Of a DNA stretch of 64,000 bases, positions 32,678-40,796 are shown in pieces (the first letter of the stretch is position 1; every line of letters begins with the position of its first letter). The DNA comes from Marinobacter daepoensis DSM 16072. GTDB taxonomy: Bacteria; Pseudomonadota; Gammaproteobacteria; Pseudomonadales; Oleiphilaceae. The DNA is taken from contig NZ_ATWI01000010.1 of the NCBI RefSeq assembly GCF_000421165.1, positions 248,001 through 312,000 of the forward strand, in the 5' to 3' direction. A program made the position numbers and the translations under genes. The notes beneath the pieces were generated by a model. The model had not been told where the DNA came from and searched no databases. It saw only the letters and a program-made list of their open reading frames with translations.

Positions 32678-33399
32678 TGTCTGCTTCATCGTATCCTCCG
32701 GGCGGGCCGGTGCGCCGGCGTCTCTACCTCGTTCGCCACGGCCACGTGAACTATTTCGACGAAGCCGGGCGCCCTCTGGACCCCAGGTCTGTGCCGCTGT
32801 CGGCTTCCGGGGAAGCTCAGGTGGCTGCGCTTGCGGACCTGCTCCAGGGCGAAACCTTCGACAGAGCTGTCAGCTCCGATTACCCCAGAGCGAGGCAGAC
32901 GCTCGACATGATCGTGTCGGGGGCGTCTGTGCGCAGGGGTATAGAGACCGCCCCGGCGCTCCGGGAGATCCGGGCGGGGCGGCTCAGTGAACTTCCCCGG
33001 GAAGCCTACGAGGCCGAAGTGTCCGGTGCGTATCACTGGGCTCAGAATCCGGGCGTGGGATTTCTGAGAGGGGAGCGCTGGGAGGACTTCAGCGCCCGCA
33101 TTCTTGTTTGGTTCCGGGCGCTGCTTGCCGACCCGGACTGGCAGACCGCTGTGATTGCCAGCCACGATGCGGTCAACCGGGTTGTGATGTCCTGGCTGAT
33201 GGGCGGCGACCTCTCATCACTGCCCAATCTGGAGCAAGACCCGGCCTGCGTGAACATTGTCGACATCGACCACGTGCCGGGCCGCCTTCCGGTGACGGCT
33301 TATCTCCGACTGGTTAACTACACCCCCTATAACCCGATGAAGACGGGAGCACGGCAGACCGTGATGGAACGCATCACCGAGTCCATGTTGAAGATGTGA
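32677..33399 (+). CDS. Histidine phosphatase family protein inside the lva-like operon
   Basis: 240 residues of the phosphoglycerate-mutase-like superfamily. The N-terminal LYLVRHGHVNYFD gives the phosphorylated His21 in RHG; RARQTLDMI lies in the arginine-containing region and VIASHDAVNRVV holds the second catalytic histidine. It is translationally coupled to the DUF6285 gene (TGATG). This gene is not in the P. putida lva operon as I know it. It could dephosphorylate a phosphoacyl intermediate or a shunted product. Substrate unproven. Confidence 0.85.
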   Translation: MSASSYPPGGPVRRRLYLVRHGHVNYFDEAGRPLDPRSVPLSASGEAQVAALADLLQGETFDRAVSSDYPRARQTLDMIVSGASVRRGIETAPALREIRAGRLSELPREAYEAEVSGAYHWAQNPGVGFLRGERWEDFSARILVWFRALLADPDWQTAVIASHDAVNRVVMSWLMGGDLSSLPNLEQDPACVNIVDIDHVPGRLPVTAYLRLVNYTPYNPMKTGARQTVMERITESMLKM

Positions 33400-33455
33400 T
33401 GGGCTGACGGTCCGCAGAAAAAACGTCATTTACCACCTTTGATCAGGAAGATGCT

Positions 33456-34634
33456 ATGAACATTGAAGTCAGTGATGAGATTCAGAAAATGCAGGCCCAG
33501 GTGCGCGCCTTCATCCGTGATGAAATCGTGCCGATGGAGTCTGACCCAAGGCAGACCGGGCATGGCCCAACAGAAGAACTGCGCGATGTGCTGGTGGAAA
33601 AGGCGCGTCAGCGAGGCTTGCTGACGCCTCATGCGTCTCTCGAAATGGGTGGGGCGGGGTTATCGCATGTAGCCAAGGCGGTGATTTTTGAGGAAGCGGG
33701 GTACTCGCACCTTGGGCCAACGGCCATGAACATCCACGCTCCGGATGAAGGCAACATCCACCTGATGGATGTGGTTGCCTCTGACGAGCAGAAAGAGCGT
33801 TGGCTCCGCCCCCTGGTGGAGGGAAAAATCCGCTCCTGTTTTGCCATGACCGAGCCTTCCCCGGGGGCTGGCTCGGACCCCTCCATGCTGCAGACCACTG
33901 CGGTCCGGGACGGAGACGACTATGTGATCAACGGCGAAAAATGGTTCATTACCGGAGCCGAAGGGGCCAGCCTTGCCATCATCATGGCCCGGACGGAAGA
34001 CGGCCACGCCACCATGTTCCTCACCGATACCGACCGCCCCGGATTCATCGTGGAGCGGTTGATGGATGTGATGGATTCCTGCTTCACCGGAGGGCATGGT
34101 GTTGTCCGGTTTGAAGACCTGAGAGTGCCAGCAAAAGATATCCTGGGTGAGCCCGGTAAAGGGTTCCGGTATGCCCAGGTTCGGCTTGCGCCCGCCCGGC
34201 TGACCCATTGCATGCGCTGGCTTGGCGCGGCGCAGCGCGCCCATGACGAAGCCTGCCAGTACGCCCGAACACGGGAATCTTTCGGAAAGCGCCTGGGCGA
34301 GCACCAGGGAGTCGGGTTCATGCTGGCCGACAACGAGATGGACATCCTGACAACCCGGCTGGCGATCATGCATTGTGCTCAGGTTTTGGACCGTGGCGAG
34401 CGAGCCAACCAGGAATCCAGTATGGCCAAGGTCATCAGTTCTGAAGCCATCTGGCGTGTGATCGACCGAAGTGTCCAGATCCTTGGCGGCCAGGGCGTGT
34501 CGGGAGAGAACGTTGTGGAACGCATCTTCAAAGATGCCCGCGGTTTCCGGATATACGATGGCCCGAACGAGGTTCACCGGATGAGCCTGGCCCGGAAAAT
34601 CCTTGCCCGTGAAACCGACGAACTTAAGAGGTAA
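33456..34634 (+). CDS. Acyl-CoA dehydrogenase-fold enzyme, LvaC/ACAD11-like
   Basis: 392 residues with full ACAD architecture. FAMTEPSPGAGSDPSML and YVINGEKWFITGAEG form the flavin-binding centre, and QVRLAPARLTHCMRWLG and ARTRESFGKRLGEHQ the C-terminal helices. Near the end IYDGPNEVHRMSLARKIL has Asp where canonical family members have the catalytic Glu of YEG, as in ACAD10/11-type proteins. It may thus handle a phosphorylated 4-hydroxyacyl-CoA (elimination and rehydration) rather than simple dehydrogenation. It follows the phosphatase after 56 nt and precedes the SDR by 3 nt. Confidence 0.88.
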   Translation: MNIEVSDEIQKMQAQVRAFIRDEIVPMESDPRQTGHGPTEELRDVLVEKARQRGLLTPHASLEMGGAGLSHVAKAVIFEEAGYSHLGPTAMNIHAPDEGNIHLMDVVASDEQKERWLRPLVEGKIRSCFAMTEPSPGAGSDPSMLQTTAVRDGDDYVINGEKWFITGAEGASLAIIMARTEDGHATMFLTDTDRPGFIVERLMDVMDSCFTGGHGVVRFEDLRVPAKDILGEPGKGFRYAQVRLAPARLTHCMRWLGAAQRAHDEACQYARTRESFGKRLGEHQGVGFMLADNEMDILTTRLAIMHCAQVLDRGERANQESSMAKVISSEAIWRVIDRSVQILGGQGVSGENVVERIFKDARGFRIYDGPNEVHRMSLARKILARETDELKR

Positions 34635-34637
34635 AAC

Positions 34638-35411
34638 ATGGCAGATAACACCGACCTTTTCAGTCTGGCCGGTAAACGTGTGCTGGTCACCGGGGCCTCC
34701 AGCGGCCTTGGCCGCCATTTCGCCAGAACCCTGGCCAGGGCGGGCGCCCAGGTGATTGTCGGGGCTCGCCGGGTTGACCGCCTGGAGGATCTGGTGGCCG
34801 ACCTCAATCGGGATGGCAGCAACGCGGTGGCCATGGCACTGGACGTTACCTCCAGAGCTTCAGTGATTGCTTGCCTGGACGACATTTGTCGCCGGTTTGG
34901 CGGGCTTGATGTAGTGGTGAACAACGCCGGGGTAAGCGATACCAAAGGCGTGCTGGAGTACACCGATGAAGACTGGGATGCGATTGTGCAGACCAACCTC
35001 ACAGGGGCCTGGATGGTGGCGCAGGAGAGCGCCCGCCGCATGGCCGAGCGCGGTGGTGGCAGCATCGTGAACGTCACCTCCATTCTGGCGACCCGCCTGG
35101 CCGGAGCGGTCGGGCCCTACTGCGCGGCCAAAGCCGGCCTGGCACACCTAACCCGCTCCATGGCGCTGGAACTGGCCCGGCACCGGGTACGGGTGAATTC
35201 GCTGGCCCCGGGGTATGTGATGACCGAGATTAATCAGGCGTTTCTCCAAAGCGACGCCGGCGAACGGCTGAAACGCCGGATACCGGCTCGTGAGTTCTGT
35301 CAGTTGGACGACCTGGACGGCGCACTGCTGCTCCTGGCCTCTGACGCAGGGCGGGCGATGACGGGCTCGGAGATTGTGGTCGACAACGGGCATGCCTGTT
35401 CGGGGTTGTGA
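34638..35411 (+). CDS. Short-chain dehydrogenase, LvaD-like position
   Basis: 257 residues. The cofactor motif TGASSGLG is at 18-25, NNAGVSDTKG follows strand 4, and the catalytic Tyr and Lys are in GPYCAAKAG. The C-terminus SEIVVDNGHACSGL is normal for the family. In the lva pathway LvaD reduces the 4-keto group of levulinyl-CoA; the same role is predicted because the gene ends the operon and follows the LvaC-like gene by 3 nt. The cofactor preference (Arg-rich GARRVDRLE suggests NADP) is an inference. Confidence 0.88.
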   Translation: MADNTDLFSLAGKRVLVTGASSGLGRHFARTLARAGAQVIVGARRVDRLEDLVADLNRDGSNAVAMALDVTSRASVIACLDDICRRFGGLDVVVNNAGVSDTKGVLEYTDEDWDAIVQTNLTGAWMVAQESARRMAERGGGSIVNVTSILATRLAGAVGPYCAAKAGLAHLTRSMALELARHRVRVNSLAPGYVMTEINQAFLQSDAGERLKRRIPAREFCQLDDLDGALLLLASDAGRAMTGSEIVVDNGHACSGL

Positions 35412-35445
35412 TGGAGGCGTTGTGGTAAAAGTCGGTTGTTTTTAT

Positions 35446-35469
35446 GGCCCGCATTGCGGGCCTTTTTTT
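35446..35469 (+). terminator. Rho-independent terminator of the lva-like operon
   Basis: GGCCCGC (35446-35452) pairs with GCGGGCC (35456-35462) around ATT, followed by seven T. It closes the operon 35 nt after the SDR stop. Confidence 0.92.
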
Positions 35470-35786
35470 GGGGGTTTATATAGAAATTAACGGCAGGTTG
35501 GCTTGGTCAGAGGTGAGGTGTCCCTCAGTCTGCGACCTGTTTTCACATGAGATACGCTGTGATGAAGAGGTCAAATGAGGAGCATTTGAACGCAAGGGGC
35601 CATTGTCCCGGAACAACGCCGGACTAAGGAGTTCGACGCCCACTGCCATCGCCTGTTGCAGCTCAGGAAAGCCTTAAAATACTGTTCGGGATTAGTTGAC
35701 CACTACAGAACCACTTCACTCACAACTGAACGTCAGCGTGAAGGTACCCCTCCTCTTTAACCTTGTGGCCAAACCGCAAACGCCAG
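35470..35786. other. Intergenic stretch without recognisable gene
   Basis: About 320 nt with lower G+C than its left neighbour. No convincing open frame, start site or regulatory motif is visible. The stretch near 35680-35710 has a short IS-end-like look but no partner repeat. It marks the left margin of the atypical region that extends to the tRNA-Arg gene. Confidence 0.5.
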
Positions 35787-36254
35787 TCATAAAGCAGGAA
35801 GGGTAACTCTCGTATCGAACTTGGCTCGTTTACGAGAAATCAGCGTGCGGAATTTGCGCATGTTGGAATCCGCATACAGTACCCGATCACAAAAAAGATC
35901 ATAACATTCCATATCGGGTACAATTACGATCAACACAAAATCGACCTCTCCGGTGACTTGATAGCACTGCTTCACTTCCTGAGCGGCTAGTGCCCGCTTA
36001 AGGAATCGCTGGTATAGTGCCTTATTATCACGCTCCATAATGACCTCCACCACTATATGCAAGGTGGCCCCGAGCTTTTCAGGAGCCAGTAAAATTACAT
36101 CCCGCTCAATTATCCCGCTCTCCCTTAGTCGCCGGACCCGTTTCAGGGATGCAGAGGGCGACAACCCGACTCTGTTCGCCAACTCTTGATTGGAGATGCC
36201 GCCCTCATTTTGTAAACAGTCCAGTATTCGGAGGTCGAGTCGATCAAGGTGCAT
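35787..36254 (-). CDS. Lrp/AsnC-family transcriptional regulator
   Basis: 155 residues from the ATG at 36252-36254, which follows a GGAG; the upstream in-frame TTG is inside that ribosome site. The N-terminal helix-turn-helix LDRLDLRILDCLQNEGGISN, then VGLSPSASLKRVRRLRESG, precedes the RAM ligand domain (VTGEVDFVLIVIVPDMECYD). It is divergent from the membrane protein gene at 36374, which it may regulate in response to an amino acid. It lies in the low-G+C, decayed region. Confidence 0.92.
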   Translation of the reverse strand: MHLDRLDLRILDCLQNEGGISNQELANRVGLSPSASLKRVRRLRESGIIERDVILLAPEKLGATLHIVVEVIMERDNKALYQRFLKRALAAQEVKQCYQVTGEVDFVLIVIVPDMECYDLFCDRVLYADSNMRKFRTLISRKRAKFDTRVTLPAL

Positions 36255-36269
36255 AAAATTCTCCAATTT

Positions 36270-36294
36270 AATAAATGAACCAATGAAATTTATT
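36270..36294. promoter_or_regulatory. AT-rich inverted repeat between the Lrp and Gate-protein genes
   Basis: AATAAAT (36270-36276) and ATTTATT (36288-36294) are complementary with an 11-nt spacer, 16 nt upstream of the Lrp start. AT-rich dyads are usual for Lrp-family autoregulation. Function inferred. Confidence 0.4.
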
Positions 36295-36373
36295 GTGAGC
36301 CTTCTTTTAGACGAAATATTGCGTACCAGTCATCGTAAAATATCGTTACCTGCACCTCAAACGAACGATATTC

Positions 36374-37342
36374 ATGTTGACCTGGTTTATGACACGGACA
36401 AAAACCTCGATTTTTGAGATTTTCAGGGAATCGGCGCGAGTTTATTTCACGCTATTAAAGATCCTGGTACCGGCACTGATCATTGTGAAGTCGCTGGAGC
36501 TCTTAGGATTTACGCTCTGGCTGGGCTCTGTGCTGGCACCACTGATGGGATGGCTGGGTCTGCCCGAGGCAGTCAGCATTGTATGGGCCGCGACGCTGCT
36601 GACCAACATCTACACTGGCATGGTGCTGTTTTTTGAAGTGGCTCGATCCGAGACCCTGACGGTCGCCCAGGTCAGCGTACTAGGCACGCTAATGATCGTT
36701 GCCCACGCTTTACCCGTGGAAGGCGCAGTCGCCCAAAAAGTAGGCGTGCCCTGGTGGCTGACTCTGTGCCTGCGCATCGGCGGGTCGCTCGTGCTTACGT
36801 GGGTTCTTCATCAGCTTTATCGGGCCGGTGGATGGCTGCAGTACCCTAACGAACTGGCGTGGCAACCGGAATACACCGACGAGAGCTTGGCGGGGTGGGC
36901 GCTAGTGCAAATCCAGACGCTAACGATGATCTTTTTCGTCATCCTGGCGCTGATGACATTACTCAAGCTGTTCCGCCTGTTGGGCATCGAACGGCTGCTG
37001 CACCTACTGCTTTATCCGTTTCTGCGGCTACTGGGCGTTAGCCAGGCGGCCGCCAATACTATTGTTATCGGCGCTATGCTGGGGCTCAGTTTTGGCGCGG
37101 GGCTTCTAATCCAGGAATCCAGAACCGGGAAGCTTAGCCCCCGAGATGCTCTGCTTGCAGTGAGCTTTCTCGGCCTGTGTCACAGCCTGATTGAGGATAC
37201 CTTGCTTATTCTGCTGCTGGGGGCCGACCTGTCTGCCGTTCTTTGGGCACGGCTCCTGTTTGCGTTTCTGGTCATCGGGTTGTTGTCCCGGCTTCCTGCA
37301 CGCTTTCTAAAACATGGTCTCCAACCTGCGAATAATCGTTAA
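36374..37342 (+). CDS. Polytopic membrane protein with nucleoside-recognition (Gate) domain
   Basis: 322 residues with about eight hydrophobic segments and two Gate-like halves (IVWAATLLTNIYTGMVLFFE, and GLCHSLIEDTLLILLLGADL). Gate-domain proteins are membrane proteins related to nucleoside transporters; many, like this one, have no known substrate. The start may be 36374 or the ATG at 36389, since neither has a good ribosome site. It is divergent from an Lrp-type regulator and upstream of a broken aminotransferase gene, which hints at amino-acid export or uptake. Family call is fair, function unknown. Confidence 0.7.
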   Translation: MLTWFMTRTKTSIFEIFRESARVYFTLLKILVPALIIVKSLELLGFTLWLGSVLAPLMGWLGLPEAVSIVWAATLLTNIYTGMVLFFEVARSETLTVAQVSVLGTLMIVAHALPVEGAVAQKVGVPWWLTLCLRIGGSLVLTWVLHQLYRAGGWLQYPNELAWQPEYTDESLAGWALVQIQTLTMIFFVILALMTLLKLFRLLGIERLLHLLLYPFLRLLGVSQAAANTIVIGAMLGLSFGAGLLIQESRTGKLSPRDALLAVSFLGLCHSLIEDTLLILLLGADLSAVLWARLLFAFLVIGLLSRLPARFLKHGLQPANNR

Positions 37343-37371
37343 CCTAGGATGTTAGATGCCAAAGAGTGCAT

Positions 37372-37530
37372 GTGACGATTCAGGTCAACCCCGACAGGAT
37401 CGCCGTCGAACTCATAGAGATCGCCCCGGAGGTCCATCTAATCGTCTTTGGCAGGCGCGTTCGAAAGGGCGGGCTAGAGGTATGCTACTGTCCTTATGGG
37501 GCCTGCAGAGATCTCATGGCAAAAGGCTGA
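37372..37530 (+). CDS. Possible small protein or gene fragment with a CYCPYGAC motif
   Basis: A 52-residue frame starting GTG (VTIQVNPDRIAVELIEIAPE) and ending AKG before TGA. It has protein-like composition and a cysteine cluster EVCYCPYGACRDL. No clear ribosome site is present. I do not recognise the family. It lies between the Gate protein and the aminotransferase remnant and could be a relic of either. Confidence 0.3.
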   Translation: MTIQVNPDRIAVELIEIAPEVHLIVFGRRVRKGGLEVCYCPYGACRDLMAKG

Positions 37531-37566
37531 CCCGGATCCCAGGGAGGCACTTAAGGCGGTAACGTC

Positions 37567-37905
37567 ATGGCACGCGACGCAGTGCTCGCCAACCTCGATG
37601 TGATTGAAGCCGAGGGCCTAGTGGACAACGCCCGCGAGACCAGCCGCTTTCTGAGGTAAAAACTGGAGGCGCTCTCCGGCCAAGCCCCGTTTTTCATGAT
37701 GTTCGTGGAATTGGCTTAATTCAGACAGTCAACATTGTTGATCACGAGGGGCAGCCCAGCCTCTCGCGAGCTGAAGAGCTTATAAAGGCCTGCGAGTAGG
37801 TCGGTCTGCTGTTACTGTGCTGCGGCATGCTCGGCAACATCGTTCGATGGCTTCCCACTCATTTAAGCAGCGAGCATCTTGGTTACGAGATAAACAAGCT
37901 CGGGA
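37567..37905 (+). pseudogene. Degenerate C-terminal part of a class III (GabT-like) aminotransferase
   Basis: Frame 1 reads AVLANLDVIEAEGLVDNARE, SRFLR, a TAA at 37657-37659, then KLEALSGQAPFFMMFVELA and another stop at 37717-37719. A different frame from about 37731 gives SRAEELIKACE, a TAG at 37797-37799, then VGLLLLCCGMLGNIVRWLP. These blocks are in the order found near the end of 4-aminobutyrate-type aminotransferases (ALAVLDVIE, then GLLLLSCG, then GNVIRFL). One frameshift, several stops and no PLP-lysine region show a dead fragment. Confidence 0.75.
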
Positions 37906-38729
37906 TAATGTGGCTGACTTCAAATCTCGATCTCTACGCCACAAACATACTCGGGGAACAAAAGCCCGTAAAACTTATAGATGGACCTGTCATAGCCGGA
38001 TCTTATCAAAACCCCTCTTTTGATGAGGTTGCAGGGCTATTCTCTTACGGACTGGATTACGGTGCCGTGCAAGACGCCATATATTTGGGCTCTCCTTATC
38101 GAGATCCAAACCTCCCTCCGATTGACTCCTATGGGGTTCTACCCCGTTTCAGTCGCAATGTTGACTAAAGTTTTCCTCCCCCGGTATGTCGCCAGTGCTC
38201 CGTCGCCAATCGCTGAACCCCTCACTCCTTAGTTATGCCGGTTAAGTTCGACTCGTTCTCGTTAGTCCGGAGGCCACTCTTCAGTGCCAACGGCCAGCTA
38301 AACTATGAGCTCAAGAACACTTTTTCGTTTAATCGTCCCTGTATCGTTTCAGGCGGCGAACTTGTGGCTCAGTTCAGTGGTCTGTCGGTCAAGGGGCTAG
38401 TAGGGCTGCGTGGCCAATTCAGGGGCTATAGACTCTCAGGACTTGAGTAGGTGTGCCGCCGTCCATACTCAGGCCAGATGAGCCTTTCTTTTTGCCAGTC
38501 CTACCTGTTGGTTTTTTCGTGTCCATAGTGGCGTCTAGTCTAAAAGGAGCTAGCAGTAGAGGCGTATCTCGGGCCGGGTTGGTTGGGCAGTCTGCAATAC
38601 TGGCTTGGGGCGAATGCTCTTTGGAGATTCGTTGTTTCTTGATGTGTTTTGACTGGCTGGCGTCCGGATAGAAGTTTCGCTTTGTATCGTGTGGTTACAA
38701 GAGTGGTTATTTTTCGAGGAGAGAGAATG

Positions 38730-38760
38730 AAAAAGGGCTTGCAGTTGCCTGCAAGCCCTT
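38730..38760 (-). terminator. Terminator of the tRNA-Arg gene
   Basis: A perfect 12-bp stem, AAGGGCTTGCAG (38733-38744) with CTGCAAGCCCTT (38749-38760), encloses TTGC. On the minus strand it is followed by five T (38734-38730). It lies 9 nt beyond the tRNA 3' end. Confidence 0.92.
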
Positions 38761-38768
38761 GATAAATA

Positions 38769-38845
<77 letters not shown>

Positions 38846-38883
38846 ATTCGAAACTGCGTTTGCACGTCAATTTCGAGTGCGCA

Positions 38884-38912
38884 ATCTTACGTGTGCGGAT
38901 GGCGTCTGTCTA
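38884..38912 (-). promoter_or_regulatory. Promoter of tRNA-Arg
   Basis: On the minus strand TAGACA (38912-38907) and TAAGAT (38889-38884) are separated by 17 bp. The predicted start is some 30 nt before the mature tRNA 5' end. Confidence 0.65.
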
Positions 38913-38935
38913 GCCCTGAAGGGCAGTCGATGCGA

Positions 38936-39481
38936 TCAGATTTTGGGTAAGCGCTGGATTGGTGTCAGGTTAACCAGGGTTTGTTCGTTGCTGATGGTTA
39001 CTTCTCCATCCTGAATGCTCACCTGCAAGGTCATGGAACGCTCCGCCAGGGCCGCGAGTGCTTCGGTTTCCTCGGCAGGGAGATCAATAACCGTCAGGTT
39101 GCTAAATCTCTCCAGCTTGTTATGGTGTTTATCCCACCACACCGGCACCGCCCGCCCGCCGTAGGCATAGAGAATCACTCGCTGCGCCTTGTTGCAGGCT
39201 TTTCGCAGGCGGTCTTCTTCGGGCAGGCCCAACTCTATCGAAAGTTCGATGTCTCCGGTCAGGGCTTTCTGCCAGAGCTCGGGTTCGTCGTCGGTGCTCA
39301 GGCCTTTGGTAAACTCAAGGTTGTCGCTGGCATTCAGTGCGAATGCGAGCAGCCGGATCATCATCCGCTCATCGGTTTCAGAGGGATGGCGGGCCACGGT
39401 CAGGTGGTGATCAGCGTAGTAGTGCCGATCCATATCCGCGATATGGAGGGTGGCTTTGAAAATCGTGGCTTTGAGTGCCAT
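38936..39481 (-). CDS. yaeQ: YaeQ family protein
   Basis: 181 residues. MALKATIFKATLHIADMDRHYY, then HHLTVARHPSETDERMMIRLLAFAL, DIELSIELGLPEEDRLRKA and VILYAYGG match the YaeQ family, which has a PD-(D/E)XK nuclease-like fold but no confirmed function in most species. The gene stands alone, tail to tail with the tRNA promoter side and divergent from the LrgA-like gene. Confidence 0.93.
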   Translation of the reverse strand: MALKATIFKATLHIADMDRHYYADHHLTVARHPSETDERMMIRLLAFALNASDNLEFTKGLSTDDEPELWQKALTGDIELSIELGLPEEDRLRKACNKAQRVILYAYGGRAVPVWWDKHHNKLERFSNLTVIDLPAEETEALAALAERSMTLQVSIQDGEVTISNEQTLVNLTPIQRLPKI

Positions 39482-39558
39482 GGCGTGAGGTGTCCTGTCT
39501 TCGTTGGCGGATCAGGGCGTTAGTGTAGAGCATATTGAAGCAGGCAGGGCATAGCGAC

Positions 39559-39924
39559 ATGGTGTTGTTGCGGGGTTTTCTGGTTCTGATTGTATTTTTC
39601 ATGCTGGGTGAGGCGGCGCGCGTTTTGATCGGCTTGCCGATCAGCGGCGGGGTTCTGGGCATGGTCATGGTAACGGCAACCCTGATGGTGCGGGGGCGGA
39701 TCAGTGATGAGCTGGCAGAAGCCAGTCGCGGGCTGATCTCGGTGCTTGTGCTCCTGATCTCGCCTGGGGTGGTTGGTGTGTTCTTCATCGCAGATCAATT
39801 CTCAGGCCACTGGATGACGATCGCGGTGGCGTTGGTGGTGGGGACCCTGTTGAGTTCTTTTACCACGCTCTGGCTGATGAAACGCTCCGCGGGTGCGACG
39901 GTGGAGAGCGCCAGCCATGACTGA
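39559..39924 (+). CDS. CidA/LrgA-family membrane protein
   Basis: 121 residues from the ATG at 39559; a TTG at 39535 is an alternative. Four hydrophobic segments, with GLPISGGVLGMVMVTATLM and VLLISPGVVGVFF typical of the family. Such proteins are holin-like or transporters of small organic acids; recent views link the LrgA/B and PlsD-type pair to pyruvate or glycolate transport. Overlaps the LrgB-like gene by 8 nt, so the two form one unit. Confidence 0.88.
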   Translation: MVLLRGFLVLIVFFMLGEAARVLIGLPISGGVLGMVMVTATLMVRGRISDELAEASRGLISVLVLLISPGVVGVFFIADQFSGHWMTIAVALVVGTLLSSFTTLWLMKRSAGATVESASHD

Positions 39925-40639
39925 CTATGGAGAGAACCTGAACCGCGTATTCCAGCTCTGGACTGCCGGGCCCATGTTGTCCATTGCCCTGACGCTGGCT
40001 GCCTTTATGGTGGGGAACTGGTTGTTTGTGCGCTTTGGGCGGCCGTTGTGGATGCCGCCGGTGTTGCTGGCGGCCCTGATTCTGGCCGCCGCGGTGGCGG
40101 TGAGTGGTATTGGCTACCAGACCTACCAGGAAGGGGCCACCTGGTTAACGGTGTTGTTGGGGCCGACAACCGTTGCCCTGGGAGTGCCGCTGTACCAGCA
40201 AATGCATCATATCCGGGCGCTCTGGAAGCCGATTTTGTGTACTTTGCCGCTGGCCGCGAGCCTGGCGGCTGTCTATGCCGTTGGCATTGCCTGGTTGATG
40301 GAGGCGCCGCTCTCCATACTGGCCTCGCTGGCGCCCAAATCGGTCACCGCGCCCATCGCCATGGGGATTGCCGAGCAACTCGGCGGCTCCGTCGCTTTGA
40401 CGCTGGGCGGTCTGTTGATCACCGGTGTTCTGGCCTCGGTGTTCGTTGACTGGGGAGCCCGGCGGATGAACATCACGGATGACCGGATTGTGGGTTTTGC
40501 GCTGGGTCTGAACGGGCACGCCATCGGAACAGCCCGGGCGTTTGAGATCAGCCCGATCGCCGGGGCCTTTGCGTCGCTGGGTATGGGGCTGACCGGTGTG
40601 TTCACGGCGTTGTTCCTGCCGTTTGTTTTTCCGTTCTGA
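39917..40639 (+). CDS. LrgB-family membrane protein
   Basis: 240 residues from the ATG at 39917 behind GGAG; the frame is open upstream within the LrgA-like gene. Several membrane segments, with LAPKSVTAPIAMGIAEQLGG and the GLNGHAIGTARAFE region being the LrgB signatures. It functions with the LrgA-like protein, as an autolysis modulator or organic-acid exporter/importer. No regulator such as LytSR is adjacent. Confidence 0.92.
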   Translation: MTDYGENLNRVFQLWTAGPMLSIALTLAAFMVGNWLFVRFGRPLWMPPVLLAALILAAAVAVSGIGYQTYQEGATWLTVLLGPTTVALGVPLYQQMHHIRALWKPILCTLPLAASLAAVYAVGIAWLMEAPLSILASLAPKSVTAPIAMGIAEQLGGSVALTLGGLLITGVLASVFVDWGARRMNITDDRIVGFALGLNGHAIGTARAFEISPIAGAFASLGMGLTGVFTALFLPFVFPF

Positions 40640-40796
40640 CGCCGCGTCGTTATTGGGTCATGCAACTTACGAATAACGTCGTGTCGCAATTTCGATTGCC
40701 GTAAGGGTTTTCCGAGACTAGCGTGTTTGCCAGACAATCGGTGCCGTCCTGCGCCGATGTTCCGTGAAAATTCTTAAAACAGCGACGGAAAACACG

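Larger units (their letters stand above)
37343..38768. other. Gene-poor decayed region next to tRNA-Arg
   Basis: About 1.4 kb with no intact gene that I can support. It holds one short possible ORF (37372-37530), a broken class III aminotransferase (37567-37905) and beyond that only short unconvincing frames. One frame from 37906 to 38168 continues open after the aminotransferase end (AGLFSYGLDYGAVQDA) but I do not recognise it. From 38170 to 38729 nothing is recognisable. No integrase or repeated tRNA 3' end is visible. Confidence 0.6.

Noticed and set aside
35680..35712. Possible insertion-sequence end
   Set aside because: It has a vague IS-end look, but no transposase, matching inverted repeat or target duplication is visible.
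38235..38671. Two adjacent short frames after the aminotransferase remnant
   Set aside because: No ribosome sites and composition not protein-like; kept only as part of the gene-poor region.
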